From Elioraea rosea (GTDB taxonomy: Bacteria; Pseudomonadota; Alphaproteobacteria; Acetobacterales; Acetobacteraceae), in NCBI RefSeq assembly GCF_007644105.1, contig NZ_VFAC01000014.1:28039-92038 (forward strand): a stretch of DNA of 64,000 nt, given 5' to 3'. Below are positions 41,867 to 49,707 of this stretch, in pieces. How positions within the stretch are numbered: the stretch's first letter is position 1; every line of letters begins with the position of its first letter. The position numbers and the translations under genes are program-made. The notes below the pieces were generated by a model. That model was not told the origin of the DNA. It did not search any database and was given only the letters and a program-made list of their open reading frames with translations.

Positions 41867-42976
41867 ATGCGTCGTCTCATCATTGGTGTGGTCGCCATCG
41901 GCATCCTTGCAGCCGGCGGCTACGGGCTCTGGCAGTTCCGGCAGACCGCGGGGCAGGGCGCGAATGCGGCGCGGGGGCCGGGCGGGCCTCCGGGCGGCTT
42001 CGCCGTGCCCGTCGAGGCTGAGCCGGTCACGATCGGGCGGATCGCGGAGGAGATCCTCGCGGTCGGCTCGCTCCGCTCGAACGAGAGCGTGCTGCTCCGC
42101 CCCGAGGTGGCAGGGCGTATCGCCGCGATCGACTTCGCGGAGGGAACGGCCGTGAAGGCCGGCGACAGGCTCGTCCAGTTCGACGATTCCGTGCCGCGCG
42201 CCGAGCTTGCCCAGGCGGAGGCTAATCTCGCCCTGGCCCAGGCCACGTCCGCACGCGCGCAGGAGCTGTTCTCGCGCGGCGCCGGCTCGGCCGCTGCGCG
42301 CGACCAGGCGACGGCCACGCTGCGCACGGCGACCGCCTCGGTCGAGCTCGCCCGCGCTCGGCTCGACAAGTACCGGCTCGTCGCGCCGTTCGACGGCATC
42401 GTGGGCCTCCGGCGCGCGAGCCCCGGCGAGTTCGTCAATGTCGGGCAGGAGATCGTCAACCTCGAGAGCATCCATCCGATCAAGCTCGACTTCCGGGTGC
42501 CGGAGGTCGCACTTCCCGCGTTGCGCGTTGGCCAGAAGCTCTCGGTGCGGATCGATGCCTATCCGGGCCGTTCCTTTCCCGGGGAGATCTACGCGATCGA
42601 CCCCGCGGCCGACAGCGCGGGCCGCTCGATCGCCGTGCGCGCCGTGCTGCCGAACGAGGACGGGGTGCTTCGGCCCGGCCTGTTCGCGCGCGTGGTGCTG
42701 ACCGTGCGGGAGGAGCCTGACGCGGTGCTGGTGCCCGAGGCGGCGGTGGTGCCGTTCGGCGGGCGTATCCTCGTGATGAAGGTTGTCGACGGCAAGGCGA
42801 CGCCGCAGCCCGTGTCGCTCGGCCTCCGGCGCGACGGCCGCGTACAGATCACCGAGGGCCTCGCCGAGGGCGATGTCGTGATCACGGCCGGCCAGATGAA
42901 GGCAGCGCCGGGCGCGGCCGTGGCGGTGATGCCCCCCGCCAGGCAGGGCGCACCGCAGCCCCCCGCGGGAGGCTGA
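41867..42976 (+). CDS. RND efflux periplasmic adaptor, second system
   Basis: 369-aa membrane fusion protein. The N-terminal anchor is MRRLIIGVVAIGILAAGGYG, then a Gly/Pro-rich linker. Lipoyl halves are VLLRPEVAGRIAAIDFAEGT and RLVAPFDGIVGLRRASPGEF with a helical hairpin of alanine-rich repeats between. I use the ATG at 41867 with a GAGG site 6 bases upstream; the ATG at 41834 is an alternative. It is the first gene behind the palindromic operator and is followed 3 bases later by its pump gene. Confidence 0.92.
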   Translation: MRRLIIGVVAIGILAAGGYGLWQFRQTAGQGANAARGPGGPPGGFAVPVEAEPVTIGRIAEEILAVGSLRSNESVLLRPEVAGRIAAIDFAEGTAVKAGDRLVQFDDSVPRAELAQAEANLALAQATSARAQELFSRGAGSAAARDQATATLRTATASVELARARLDKYRLVAPFDGIVGLRRASPGEFVNVGQEIVNLESIHPIKLDFRVPEVALPALRVGQKLSVRIDAYPGRSFPGEIYAIDPAADSAGRSIAVRAVLPNEDGVLRPGLFARVVLTVREEPDAVLVPEAAVVPFGGRILVMKVVDGKATPQPVSLGLRRDGRVQITEGLAEGDVVITAGQMKAAPGAAVAVMPPARQGAPQPPAGG

Positions 42977-42979
42977 GCC

Positions 42980-45900
42980 GTGACGCTGTCGGAGCTCTGC
43001 ATCAGGCGTCCGGTTCTTGCGACCGTGATGAGCCTGATGGTGCTGCTCATCGGCGTCGTCTCGTACGACCGGCTGACGGTGCGCGAGTACCCAAACATCG
43101 ACGAGCCGGTCGTCACGGTCGAGACGAACTACCGCGGCGCCTCTGCCGAGATCGTCGAGAGCCGGATCACCACGCCGCTCGAGGAGAGCCTCGCCGGCAT
43201 CGAGGGCATCGAGGTGATCTCGTCGATCTCGCGGCAGGAGCGGAGCCAGATCACGCTGCGCTTCCGCATCACCCGCGACCCCGACGGTGCCGCCAACGAC
43301 GTGCGCGACCGCGTCGCCCGCGTGCGGTCGCAGCTGCCCGACGAGATCGACGAGCCCGTGGTGCAGAAGGTCGAGGCCGATGCCCAGCCGATCATCTACC
43401 TCGCCTTCTCCTCCGACCGGCACTCCCCGATCGAGGTGACCGACATCGCCGACAGGTTGGTGAAGGCGCGGCTGCAAAATCTTCCCGGCGTCGCGAACGT
43501 GCGCATCTTCGGCGAACGCCGCTTCTCGATGCGCCTCTGGCTCGACCCGGTACGCCTCGCCGCCTACGGGCTCATGCCGGTCGATGTCGAGGACGCGCTG
43601 CGGCGCCAGAACGTCGAGATCCCGACGGGCCGGCTCGAGAGCACGAACCGCGAGTTCAACGTCGTCGCCGAGACCGACATGCGCACGCCGGCGGAGTTCG
43701 AGCGCCTGCGCATCCGCGAGGCGAAGGGCTATCTGGTGCGCCTCGGCGATGTCGGGCGCGCAGAGATCGGTGCGGAGGACGAGCGCGTCGTCGCTCGCTT
43801 CAACGGCCAGGCGGCAGTCGCGCTCGGCATCATCAAGCAGGCGACGGCCAATCCGCTCGACGTGAGCCGCGCCGTGCAGGAGGCCTTCCCGACCATCCGC
43901 GAGCTCCTGCCCGAGGGCATGCGCGTCGATGTCGGCTACGACAGCTCGATCTTCATCGACCGCGCGATCGAGGCCGTGTTCAAGGTCATCGGCGAGGCCG
44001 TGATCTTCGTCCTGATCGTGATCTTCCTGTTCCTGCGCTCTGTGCGTGCGACGCTGATCCCGCTCGTCACCATCCCCGTCAGCCTGATCGGCGCCTTCGC
44101 CTTCATGCTTGCCTTCGGCTTCTCGATCAACACGCTGACGCTGCTCGCCTTCGTTCTCGCCGTCGGCCTCGTCGTCGACGATGCGATCGTGATGCTCGAG
44201 AACATCGCCCGCTACGTCGAGGAGGGAATGGAGCCGGTCGCCGCCGCGATCAAGGGTGCGCGCGAGATCGGCTTCGCGGTCGTCGCGATGACGATCACGC
44301 TCGCGGCCGTCTACGTGCCGATGGCATTCCAGACAGGCCGCACCGGGCGGCTTTTCGTCGAGTTCGCGCTGACCCTTGCCTCGGCCGTGATCGTCTCCGG
44401 CTTCGTCGCGCTGACGCTGACGCCGATGATGTGCTCGAAGCTGCTCAGGAAGGAGACGAAGCACGGCGCGGCCTACCGCTTCGGCGAACGCGTTCTCGAC
44501 GGGATGACGGAGGGCTATCGGCGCTCCCTGCGCGCCTCGCTCGGCATGCGGCCGATCGTCCTCGCGCTCGCCCTGCTCGTCGGCGGCTTCTCCTGGGTGA
44601 TGCTCGGCATCATCAAGTCGGAGCTCTCGCCGACGGAGGATCGCGGCGTCGTCATCGGTGTCGCGATCGCCCCCGATGGCGCGACGATCGACTACACCCA
44701 GCGCTGGCTTCGCCCGCTCGAGGAGGCCTTCGCGAGCCGCGAGGAGATCACCCGCTACTTCACCGTCGCCGGCTTCCCCGTCGTGAGCCAGGGCATCATG
44801 TTTGCCGGCCTGTCGGACTGGTCCGAGAGGACGATCCCTGCCCAGCGCGTGGCGCAGGAGCTGTTCCCCCGCTTCTTCGCCACGCCGGGCGTGCTCGCCT
44901 TCCCCGTGCTTCCGCCCTCGCTCGGCCAGCGCGCGACCGACAAGCCGGTGCAGCTCGTCCTGCAGACTTCCGGCCCCTATGAGGAACTCCAGCGCGCGAC
45001 GGACGCGATGCTCGCAGAGGCGCGGCAGATCCCGATCCTCACCGGCCTCGACAGCGATCTCCGCCTCAACATGCCGCAGGTCCGCCTCACGATCGACCGC
45101 GACAAGGCAGCCTCGCTTGGCCTCACGGAGGAGCGCGTCGCCCGCTCGCTCGAGACGCTTCTCGGCGGACGGAAGGTCACCACCTTCAAGCTGAACGGCA
45201 AACAGTACGACGTGATCGTCCAGATCGAACCGACGGATCGGACGCGGCCGCAGGACGTGCTTGACATCTTCCTGCGCACCCCGTCGGGCCAGGAGGTGCA
45301 GCTCTCGAACCTGATCCAGCTCGAGGAAACCGTCGCGCCGCGCGAGCTCAACCACTTCAACAAGCTCCGCTCGGCGACGATCAGCGCCACGCTCGCGCCA
45401 GGTGCGACGCTCGGCGAGGCGCTCGCGGCACTGGAGGCTGCGGCCTCGCGCGTGCTGCCCGCCACGGTGCAGGTCGACTACAACGGCGAGTCGCGCGAGT
45501 TCCGCTCGACCTCCGCGTCGCTCGGACTGACCTTCGTTCTCGCGCTCGCCTTCATCTACCTGGTGCTCGCCGCGCAGTTCGAGAGCTTCATCGACCCGTT
45601 CGTGATCATGCTCTCCGTGCCGCTCGCCGTCGGCGGCGCGCTCCTTGCGCTGTGGCTCAATGGCATCACGCTCAACGTCTATTCGCAGATCGGGCTCATC
45701 ACGCTGATCGGGCTGATCACCAAGAACGGCATCCTCATCGTCGAGTTCGCCAACCAGCTTCGCGAACAGGGCAGGGAAATCGTCGAGGCCGTCATCGAGG
45801 CCTCGACGCTGAGACTCCGCCCAGTGCTGATGACCTCGGCCGCGACCGTGCTCGGAGCGACGCCGCTCGCGCTCGCTTCCGGCGCGGGTGCGGAGAGTCG

Positions 45901-46042
45901 CGAGGCGATCGGCTGGGTGATTGTCGGCGGCATGACGCTCGGCACGCTGTTCACGCTCTTCGTCGTGCCGACGGCCTATACGCTGCTTGCCCGGCGCAGC
46001 CGCGCTGCCCTCGCCGAGCCCGTCCACGCCGCGGCGGAGTGA
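42980..46042 (+). CDS. RND multidrug efflux permease, second system
   Basis: 1020-aa RND pump starting at GTG 42980, 3 bases after the adaptor stop. SELCIRRPVLATVMSLMVLL is the first helix, the proton-relay pair Asp400-Asp401 lies in VGLVVDDAIVMLEN, and TKNGILIVEFANQLREQG is the second-half signature. Numbering matches the pump at 36653 exactly through helix 4, so the two are paralogues, but periplasmic loops differ (this one has GRLESTNREFNVVAETDMRT). Related to the AcrB/MexW/MdtC-type pumps. Confidence 0.94.
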   Translation: MTLSELCIRRPVLATVMSLMVLLIGVVSYDRLTVREYPNIDEPVVTVETNYRGASAEIVESRITTPLEESLAGIEGIEVISSISRQERSQITLRFRITRDPDGAANDVRDRVARVRSQLPDEIDEPVVQKVEADAQPIIYLAFSSDRHSPIEVTDIADRLVKARLQNLPGVANVRIFGERRFSMRLWLDPVRLAAYGLMPVDVEDALRRQNVEIPTGRLESTNREFNVVAETDMRTPAEFERLRIREAKGYLVRLGDVGRAEIGAEDERVVARFNGQAAVALGIIKQATANPLDVSRAVQEAFPTIRELLPEGMRVDVGYDSSIFIDRAIEAVFKVIGEAVIFVLIVIFLFLRSVRATLIPLVTIPVSLIGAFAFMLAFGFSINTLTLLAFVLAVGLVVDDAIVMLENIARYVEEGMEPVAAAIKGAREIGFAVVAMTITLAAVYVPMAFQTGRTGRLFVEFALTLASAVIVSGFVALTLTPMMCSKLLRKETKHGAAYRFGERVLDGMTEGYRRSLRASLGMRPIVLALALLVGGFSWVMLGIIKSELSPTEDRGVVIGVAIAPDGATIDYTQRWLRPLEEAFASREEITRYFTVAGFPVVSQGIMFAGLSDWSERTIPAQRVAQELFPRFFATPGVLAFPVLPPSLGQRATDKPVQLVLQTSGPYEELQRATDAMLAEARQIPILTGLDSDLRLNMPQVRLTIDRDKAASLGLTEERVARSLETLLGGRKVTTFKLNGKQYDVIVQIEPTDRTRPQDVLDIFLRTPSGQEVQLSNLIQLEETVAPRELNHFNKLRSATISATLAPGATLGEALAALEAAASRVLPATVQVDYNGESREFRSTSASLGLTFVLALAFIYLVLAAQFESFIDPFVIMLSVPLAVGGALLALWLNGITLNVYSQIGLITLIGLITKNGILIVEFANQLREQGREIVEAVIEASTLRLRPVLMTSAATVLGATPLALASGAGAESREAIGWVIVGGMTLGTLFTLFVVPTAYTLLARRSRAALAEPVHAAAE

Positions 46043-46050
46043 CACGGGTT

Positions 46051-46072
46051 GCCGCCGCCCGCGGGCGGCGGC
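46051..46072 (+). terminator. Hairpin after the second RND operon
   Basis: A 22-base perfect palindrome forms a 9-bp stem (GCCGCCGCC arm) with a 4-base loop. It begins 9 bases after the pump stop and is followed by a pyrimidine-rich ACTCTTCC. It is likely a terminator or mRNA 3'-end stabiliser. Confidence 0.55.
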
Positions 46073-46106
46073 ACTCTTCCCGCCCCGCCGTTCTCGAGGA
46101 CACGTC

Positions 46107-46853
46107 ATGCAGCTTTCGTTGTGTACCTGGGCCGAGGTCGAGGCCTATCTCGGCCGCGCCGACGGCATCATCGTCCCCATCGGCTCGACCGAGCAGCACG
46201 GCCCGAACGGGCTGATCGGCACGGATGCGATCTGCGCCGAGGCGGTGGCCAATGGCGTGGGCGAGGAAACGGGCGCGATGGTGGGCCCCGTCATGTCGAT
46301 CGGCATGGCGCAGCACCATCTCGCGTTTCCCGGCTCAATCACGCTGCGCCCCTCGACGATGATCGCCTTCGTTTCGGATTACGTGTTCAGCCTCGCCCGC
46401 CACGGGTTCCGGCGGTTCTTCTTCATCAACGGCCATGGCGGCAACATCGCCCCGCTCTCCGCCGCGTTCAGCGAGCTCTACGCCGCCGCCTCGCTCGATG
46501 CGTCGGGCAGCGTGCCGCGGCTCCGCTGTGTGTCGCGCAACTGGTTCGACGGCGCCGAGGTGGGCAAGCTCTCGCGCGAGTTCTACGGCGACAGGCTCGG
46601 CAGCCACGCCACCCCGTCGGAGGTGGCGCTGACGCAGTTCCTCCACCCAGCGCACATCAAGAAGGCCGAGATGCCGCCCGTGACGCCGACGCGGCGACGC
46701 TTCACGGACGCGCTCGACCTGCGCGCGCTGCATCCCGACGGGCGCATCGGCAGCGAGCCCTCGCTCGCCACCCCCGAGCACGGCCGCGCCCTCTACGAGG
46801 CGGCCGTACGCGAATGCTCCGCCGCGTGGCGGAGCTTCGTACAGGAGGCGTGA
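46107..46853 (+). CDS. Creatininase-family amidohydrolase
   Basis: 248-aa metal-dependent amidohydrolase. IIVPIGSTEQHGPNGLIGTD supplies Glu29, His31 and Asp40; FFINGHGGNIAP supplies His110; SHATPSEVALT supplies Glu172. HGGN rather than the HYEN of true creatininase places it with the broader MftE/ArfB-like members that cleave cyclic or formyl amides. It precedes a co-transcribed MFS gene (ATG/GTG overlap of 4 bases), so it probably hydrolyses a compound imported by that transporter. Confidence 0.88.
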   Translation: MQLSLCTWAEVEAYLGRADGIIVPIGSTEQHGPNGLIGTDAICAEAVANGVGEETGAMVGPVMSIGMAQHHLAFPGSITLRPSTMIAFVSDYVFSLARHGFRRFFFINGHGGNIAPLSAAFSELYAAASLDASGSVPRLRCVSRNWFDGAEVGKLSREFYGDRLGSHATPSEVALTQFLHPAHIKKAEMPPVTPTRRRFTDALDLRALHPDGRIGSEPSLATPEHGRALYEAAVRECSAAWRSFVQEA

Positions 46854-48097
46854 GCGAGCAGGACGCATCGCCGCCGCCCACGCTGGGGCGGCTGTTCGCG
46901 ACGATCACGCTGCCGCTGTCCGCGGGCGCGGCGCTGAACCAGCTCAACCGCGCCGTCACCGCCGTGATCGCGCCGGTGCTTGCCGAGGTGTTCGCTCTGT
47001 CGGCCTCCGATCTCGGGCTGATGGGTGCGGTGCTGTTCGCCTCCTACGCGCTTGCGCAGCTTCCCGTCGGCGCCGCGCTCGATCGCTACGGCCCGCGTCG
47101 GGTGCAGACGGCACTGATGGGCGTGATCGCGGTGGGCTCGCTCGTCTTCGCGGCGGCCGGCGGGCTGCCGCAGCTTCTCGCCGGGCGTATTCTCCTAGGC
47201 ATCGGCATCTCGGCCGCGCTGATGGCGCAGCTCAAGGCGACGCGCCAATGGTTCCCGCCCGAGAGGATCGCAACCGTCGCCGGCTGGGCCGTCGCGATCT
47301 CCTCGCTTGGCGGCATCATCGCGACCGTGCCTGCGGAGTGGGCGGCGGCCACGCTCGGCTGGCGCGGGGTGTTCGTGGCCGTCGCGGTCGTCGCGCTTCT
47401 TTCGGCCGTGTGGATCTGGCTCGTCGTGCCTGACGTTCCCGCGCCGCACACCTCGCGCGGCGGGCTCGCGGCGGAGCTTGCCACCCTCGGGCGCATCCTC
47501 CGCCACCCCGCCTTCGTGCGCTTCGTTCCCTGCGTGATCCTCCTCTCCGTGCTGAACTTCACCTGGCAGGGATTGTGGCTCGGGCCGTGGCTTCGGGACG
47601 TCGCAGGGCTCGACGGGCCGGGGCGGGCGCAGGTCCTGCTGATCTATGCGCTTGGCTTCACCGCGGGGTCGTTCCTCTCGGGCATCGTCCAGGCGCGGCT
47701 GGTGGCGGCCGGCTTCCATCCGCTGACCATGATCGTCGGCTGCACGCTCGGCACGATCGCGCTGCATCTCGGCTTTGCCTTCGACACCGGGCTGCCGCTC
47801 TGGCTCGGCTGGGCGCTCTGGCCCTTCCTCGCTTCCGTCGGGCCCGTCGGCTACACGCTCGTCTCCGCCCGCTTCCCTGGTTCGGAGACGGGGCGTGTCT
47901 CGACGGCGATCAACGGCGTGATGCTTGCCATCGTGTTCACCGAACAGCAGGGCATCGGCCTGATCCTCGACCTCTGGCCGCGCACGGGAGATGGCGGCTG
48001 GGACCCGCGCGGCTACTCCGTGGCGCTGCTGATCTCGGCGGCGCTGCAGGTCGCGGGGCTGCTGTGGCTCTTCCTCAGGCGCGAGCGGCAGGCCTAG
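46850..48097 (+). CDS. Major facilitator superfamily transporter
   Basis: 415-aa transporter with about 12 membrane helices. The first-half loop GAALDRYGPRRVQTALMGVI is the MFS motif A (GxxxDRxGxR). FPPERIATVAGWAVAISSLGG and WRGVFVAVAVVALL are further typical segments. The GTG at 46850 overlaps the creatininase stop; its AGGAGG lies only one base upstream, so the start is uncertain. Its TAG stop lies at the first base pairs of a palindromic repeat. The substrate is unknown. Confidence 0.85.
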   Translation: MSEQDASPPPTLGRLFATITLPLSAGAALNQLNRAVTAVIAPVLAEVFALSASDLGLMGAVLFASYALAQLPVGAALDRYGPRRVQTALMGVIAVGSLVFAAAGGLPQLLAGRILLGIGISAALMAQLKATRQWFPPERIATVAGWAVAISSLGGIIATVPAEWAAATLGWRGVFVAVAVVALLSAVWIWLVVPDVPAPHTSRGGLAAELATLGRILRHPAFVRFVPCVILLSVLNFTWQGLWLGPWLRDVAGLDGPGRAQVLLIYALGFTAGSFLSGIVQARLVAAGFHPLTMIVGCTLGTIALHLGFAFDTGLPLWLGWALWPFLASVGPVGYTLVSARFPGSETGRVSTAINGVMLAIVFTEQQGIGLILDLWPRTGDGGWDPRGYSVALLISAALQVAGLLWLFLRRERQA

Positions 48098-48156
48098 AGC
48101 AGCGCCCGACCGGATGGGACCGGCCTCGGCTCCATCAGGTCGGGCTAGGCTGCTCT
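48096..48156. repeat. Palindromic repeat 1 (AGAGCA...TGCTCT), contains MFS stop
   Basis: Imperfect inverted repeat. The left arm is AGAGCAGCGCCCGACC and the right arm GGTCGGGCTAGGCTGCTCT, with extra unpaired bases in the arms and a 26-base centre. Its ends match those of the second palindrome 17 bases away. It may act as a bidirectional terminator. Confidence 0.6.
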
Positions 48157-48170
48157 GATCATTTGTGGCT

Positions 48171-49622
48171 TCAGAGCACGACCTTCCGATCGATTGAGTC
48201 CAATCGATCGGAAGGTGCTCTGGGCGCCCTTCGGTGCCAATCGGTGACGCGCTGGAAGGCGTGGCCGGCGCGGAACAGCGTCGCCTCGTCGAACGGGCGG
48301 CCGATGAGCTGGTGGCCCACAGGCAGCCCGTTCTTCGTGAAGCCGGAGGGAAGCGAGAGGCCGGGCAGGCCGAGATAGTTGAAGAGGCGCGTGTTGCGCG
48401 GAACGGCGGACGACCAGCGCGCGCCGCCTGGGTTGCGCACGTCGCTCTCCTCGATCGTCGGCACGGGGTCGAGCAGAACGGGCGCGAACAGCGTGTCGCA
48501 GCGCGAGAACACCGCCTCGCACACGTCCCCGGTCAGCGGTCCGCGTGCGCGCAGCGCATCGAGATAGGTCGCCGCCGGGATGGCGAGCCCGCTTTCGAGC
48601 CGCCCGCGCACCACGGGCGTGTAGTCCTCCGCCCTCTCGCGCAGGCCCGCGGCGTGCAGCGTGCCGGCCTCGGCGAACATGATTGTGCCGACGAGCGCGC
48701 GGATCTCGGCAAGCCACGGCACGCTTACCTCGACGATCTCCGCCCCCGCTTCGCGCCAGGCGGCGAGCGCCTCCTCGAGCGCGGCGGCGACCTCGTCGTG
48801 GATGCCCTCCCATAGGAAGCCGCGGTCGATCCCGATGCGAAGCGCCTTGGCGCCGCCCTCGATCGTGGCGAGGTAGTCGGGGACCGGGCGCGTGGCGCAA
48901 TCCGGGTCGGCCGCGTCGGCTCCCGCGATCGCCTGCGTGACAAGCGCGCAGTCATGCACCGATTTGGCGAGCGGGCCCACGGTGTCGAGGCTCGCCGAAA
49001 GCGGCATAGCGCCGTGGCGGGAGACGAGCCCCCAGGTCGGCTTCAGCCCCGTGACGCCGCAGATCGCCGCAGGCAGGCGGATCGAGCCGCCGGTGTCGGA
49101 GCCGAGGGCGGCGAAGGTCGCGCGCGCGGCGACCATCGCGCCCGAGCCGGAGGAGGAGCCGCCCGTGATGTGCGCGGGGTTCCAGGGGTTGCGCACATGG
49201 CCCGTGTGGTCGTTGTGGCCCGTCGGGTTGAAGGCGAACTCGGCCATGTTCAGGCAGGCGACATGCAGCGCGCCGGCGGCATCGAGCCGCGCGAGCGCCG
49301 TCGAGGTCGCGTCGGCAACCCAGCCCTGCCGCGCCTTGGCGCCGCATTCGGAGAGCTCGCCCACGCGGTAGTACATGTCCTTGTGCGCCATCGGCACGCC
49401 GGCGAGCGGACCGATGCGTTCCCCTGCGCCGATGGCCTCGTCGATCGCGGCTGCATGCTCGAGCACGCCCTGCCGCTGCCGCGCGAGCGCGTTCGTCACG
49501 GGCTGCCAGAGCGTCAGCGCGTCGAGCGAAGCCTCGGTTGCGGCGACGGACGTGATCTCGCGCCGCGCGATCGCAGCCGCGAGCTCGGCGATGCCGAGCG
49601 CCATGATCGCTGCGTTGTCCAT
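48171..49622 (-). CDS. Amidase, amidase-signature family (third)
   Basis: 483-aa amidase with triad Lys81 (MAHKDMYYR), Ser156 (TGGSSSGSG) and Ser180 (GSDTGGSIRLP). It resembles the amidase at 30557 through HKDMYY, NPWNPAH and TGGSS context but lacks a small AtzG-like neighbour. I use the ATG at 49622. The final 15 residues (RAPSDRLDSIDRKVVL region) and the stop are encoded inside the second palindromic repeat, so the original C-terminus was replaced or extended. It is divergent from the TPP-enzyme gene. Confidence 0.9.
   Translation of the reverse strand: MDNAAIMALGIAELAAAIARREITSVAATEASLDALTLWQPVTNALARQRQGVLEHAAAIDEAIGAGERIGPLAGVPMAHKDMYYRVGELSECGAKARQGWVADATSTALARLDAAGALHVACLNMAEFAFNPTGHNDHTGHVRNPWNPAHITGGSSSGSGAMVAARATFAALGSDTGGSIRLPAAICGVTGLKPTWGLVSRHGAMPLSASLDTVGPLAKSVHDCALVTQAIAGADAADPDCATRPVPDYLATIEGGAKALRIGIDRGFLWEGIHDEVAAALEEALAAWREAGAEIVEVSVPWLAEIRALVGTIMFAEAGTLHAAGLRERAEDYTPVVRGRLESGLAIPAATYLDALRARGPLTGDVCEAVFSRCDTLFAPVLLDPVPTIEESDVRNPGGARWSSAVPRNTRLFNYLGLPGLSLPSGFTKNGLPVGHQLIGRPFDEATLFRAGHAFQRVTDWHRRAPRAPSDRLDSIDRKVVL
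48173..48221. repeat. Palindromic repeat 2 (AGAGCA...TGCTCT), encodes amidase C-terminus
   Basis: Long hairpin: ACCTTCCGATCGATT pairs with AATCGATCGGAAGGT around a 6-base loop (GAGTCC). It is closed by AGAGCA and TGCTCT with a 3-base bulge. It overlaps the last 15 codons of the amidase. The two palindromes together separate convergent genes. Confidence 0.7.
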
Positions 49623-49639
49623 CCCTGCCGTCCCCTGCC

Positions 49640-49668
49640 TGTTCGACCCCATCCCGTCGCACTATAAG
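49640..49668. promoter_or_regulatory. Divergent promoter region of amidase and TPP-enzyme genes
   Basis: ACTATAAG gives TATAAG (49663-49668) as a plus-strand -10 and, read in reverse, TATAGT (49666-49661) for the minus strand. Plus-strand -35 candidates are TGTTCG (17-base spacing) or TTCGAC (15). The 85-base gap carries both promoters. Confidence 0.35.
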
Positions 49669-49707
49669 GGCGGCAGGACACGTCCATAAGCCAGGGAACA
49701 CGACACG

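Noticed and set aside
41822..46108. A 1428-codon open frame on the minus strand opposite the second RND operon
   Set aside because: It is antisense to two clear RND genes, has the Arg/His/Asp-rich composition of reversed GC-rich codons and no domain. The same applies to the minus-strand frames opposite 16293-18977, 21996-24158, 32636-35038 and 36599-38944.
48096..48221. Insertion sequence or MITE with target duplication
   Set aside because: I see no flanking direct repeat or transposase, so only palindromic repeats are reported.
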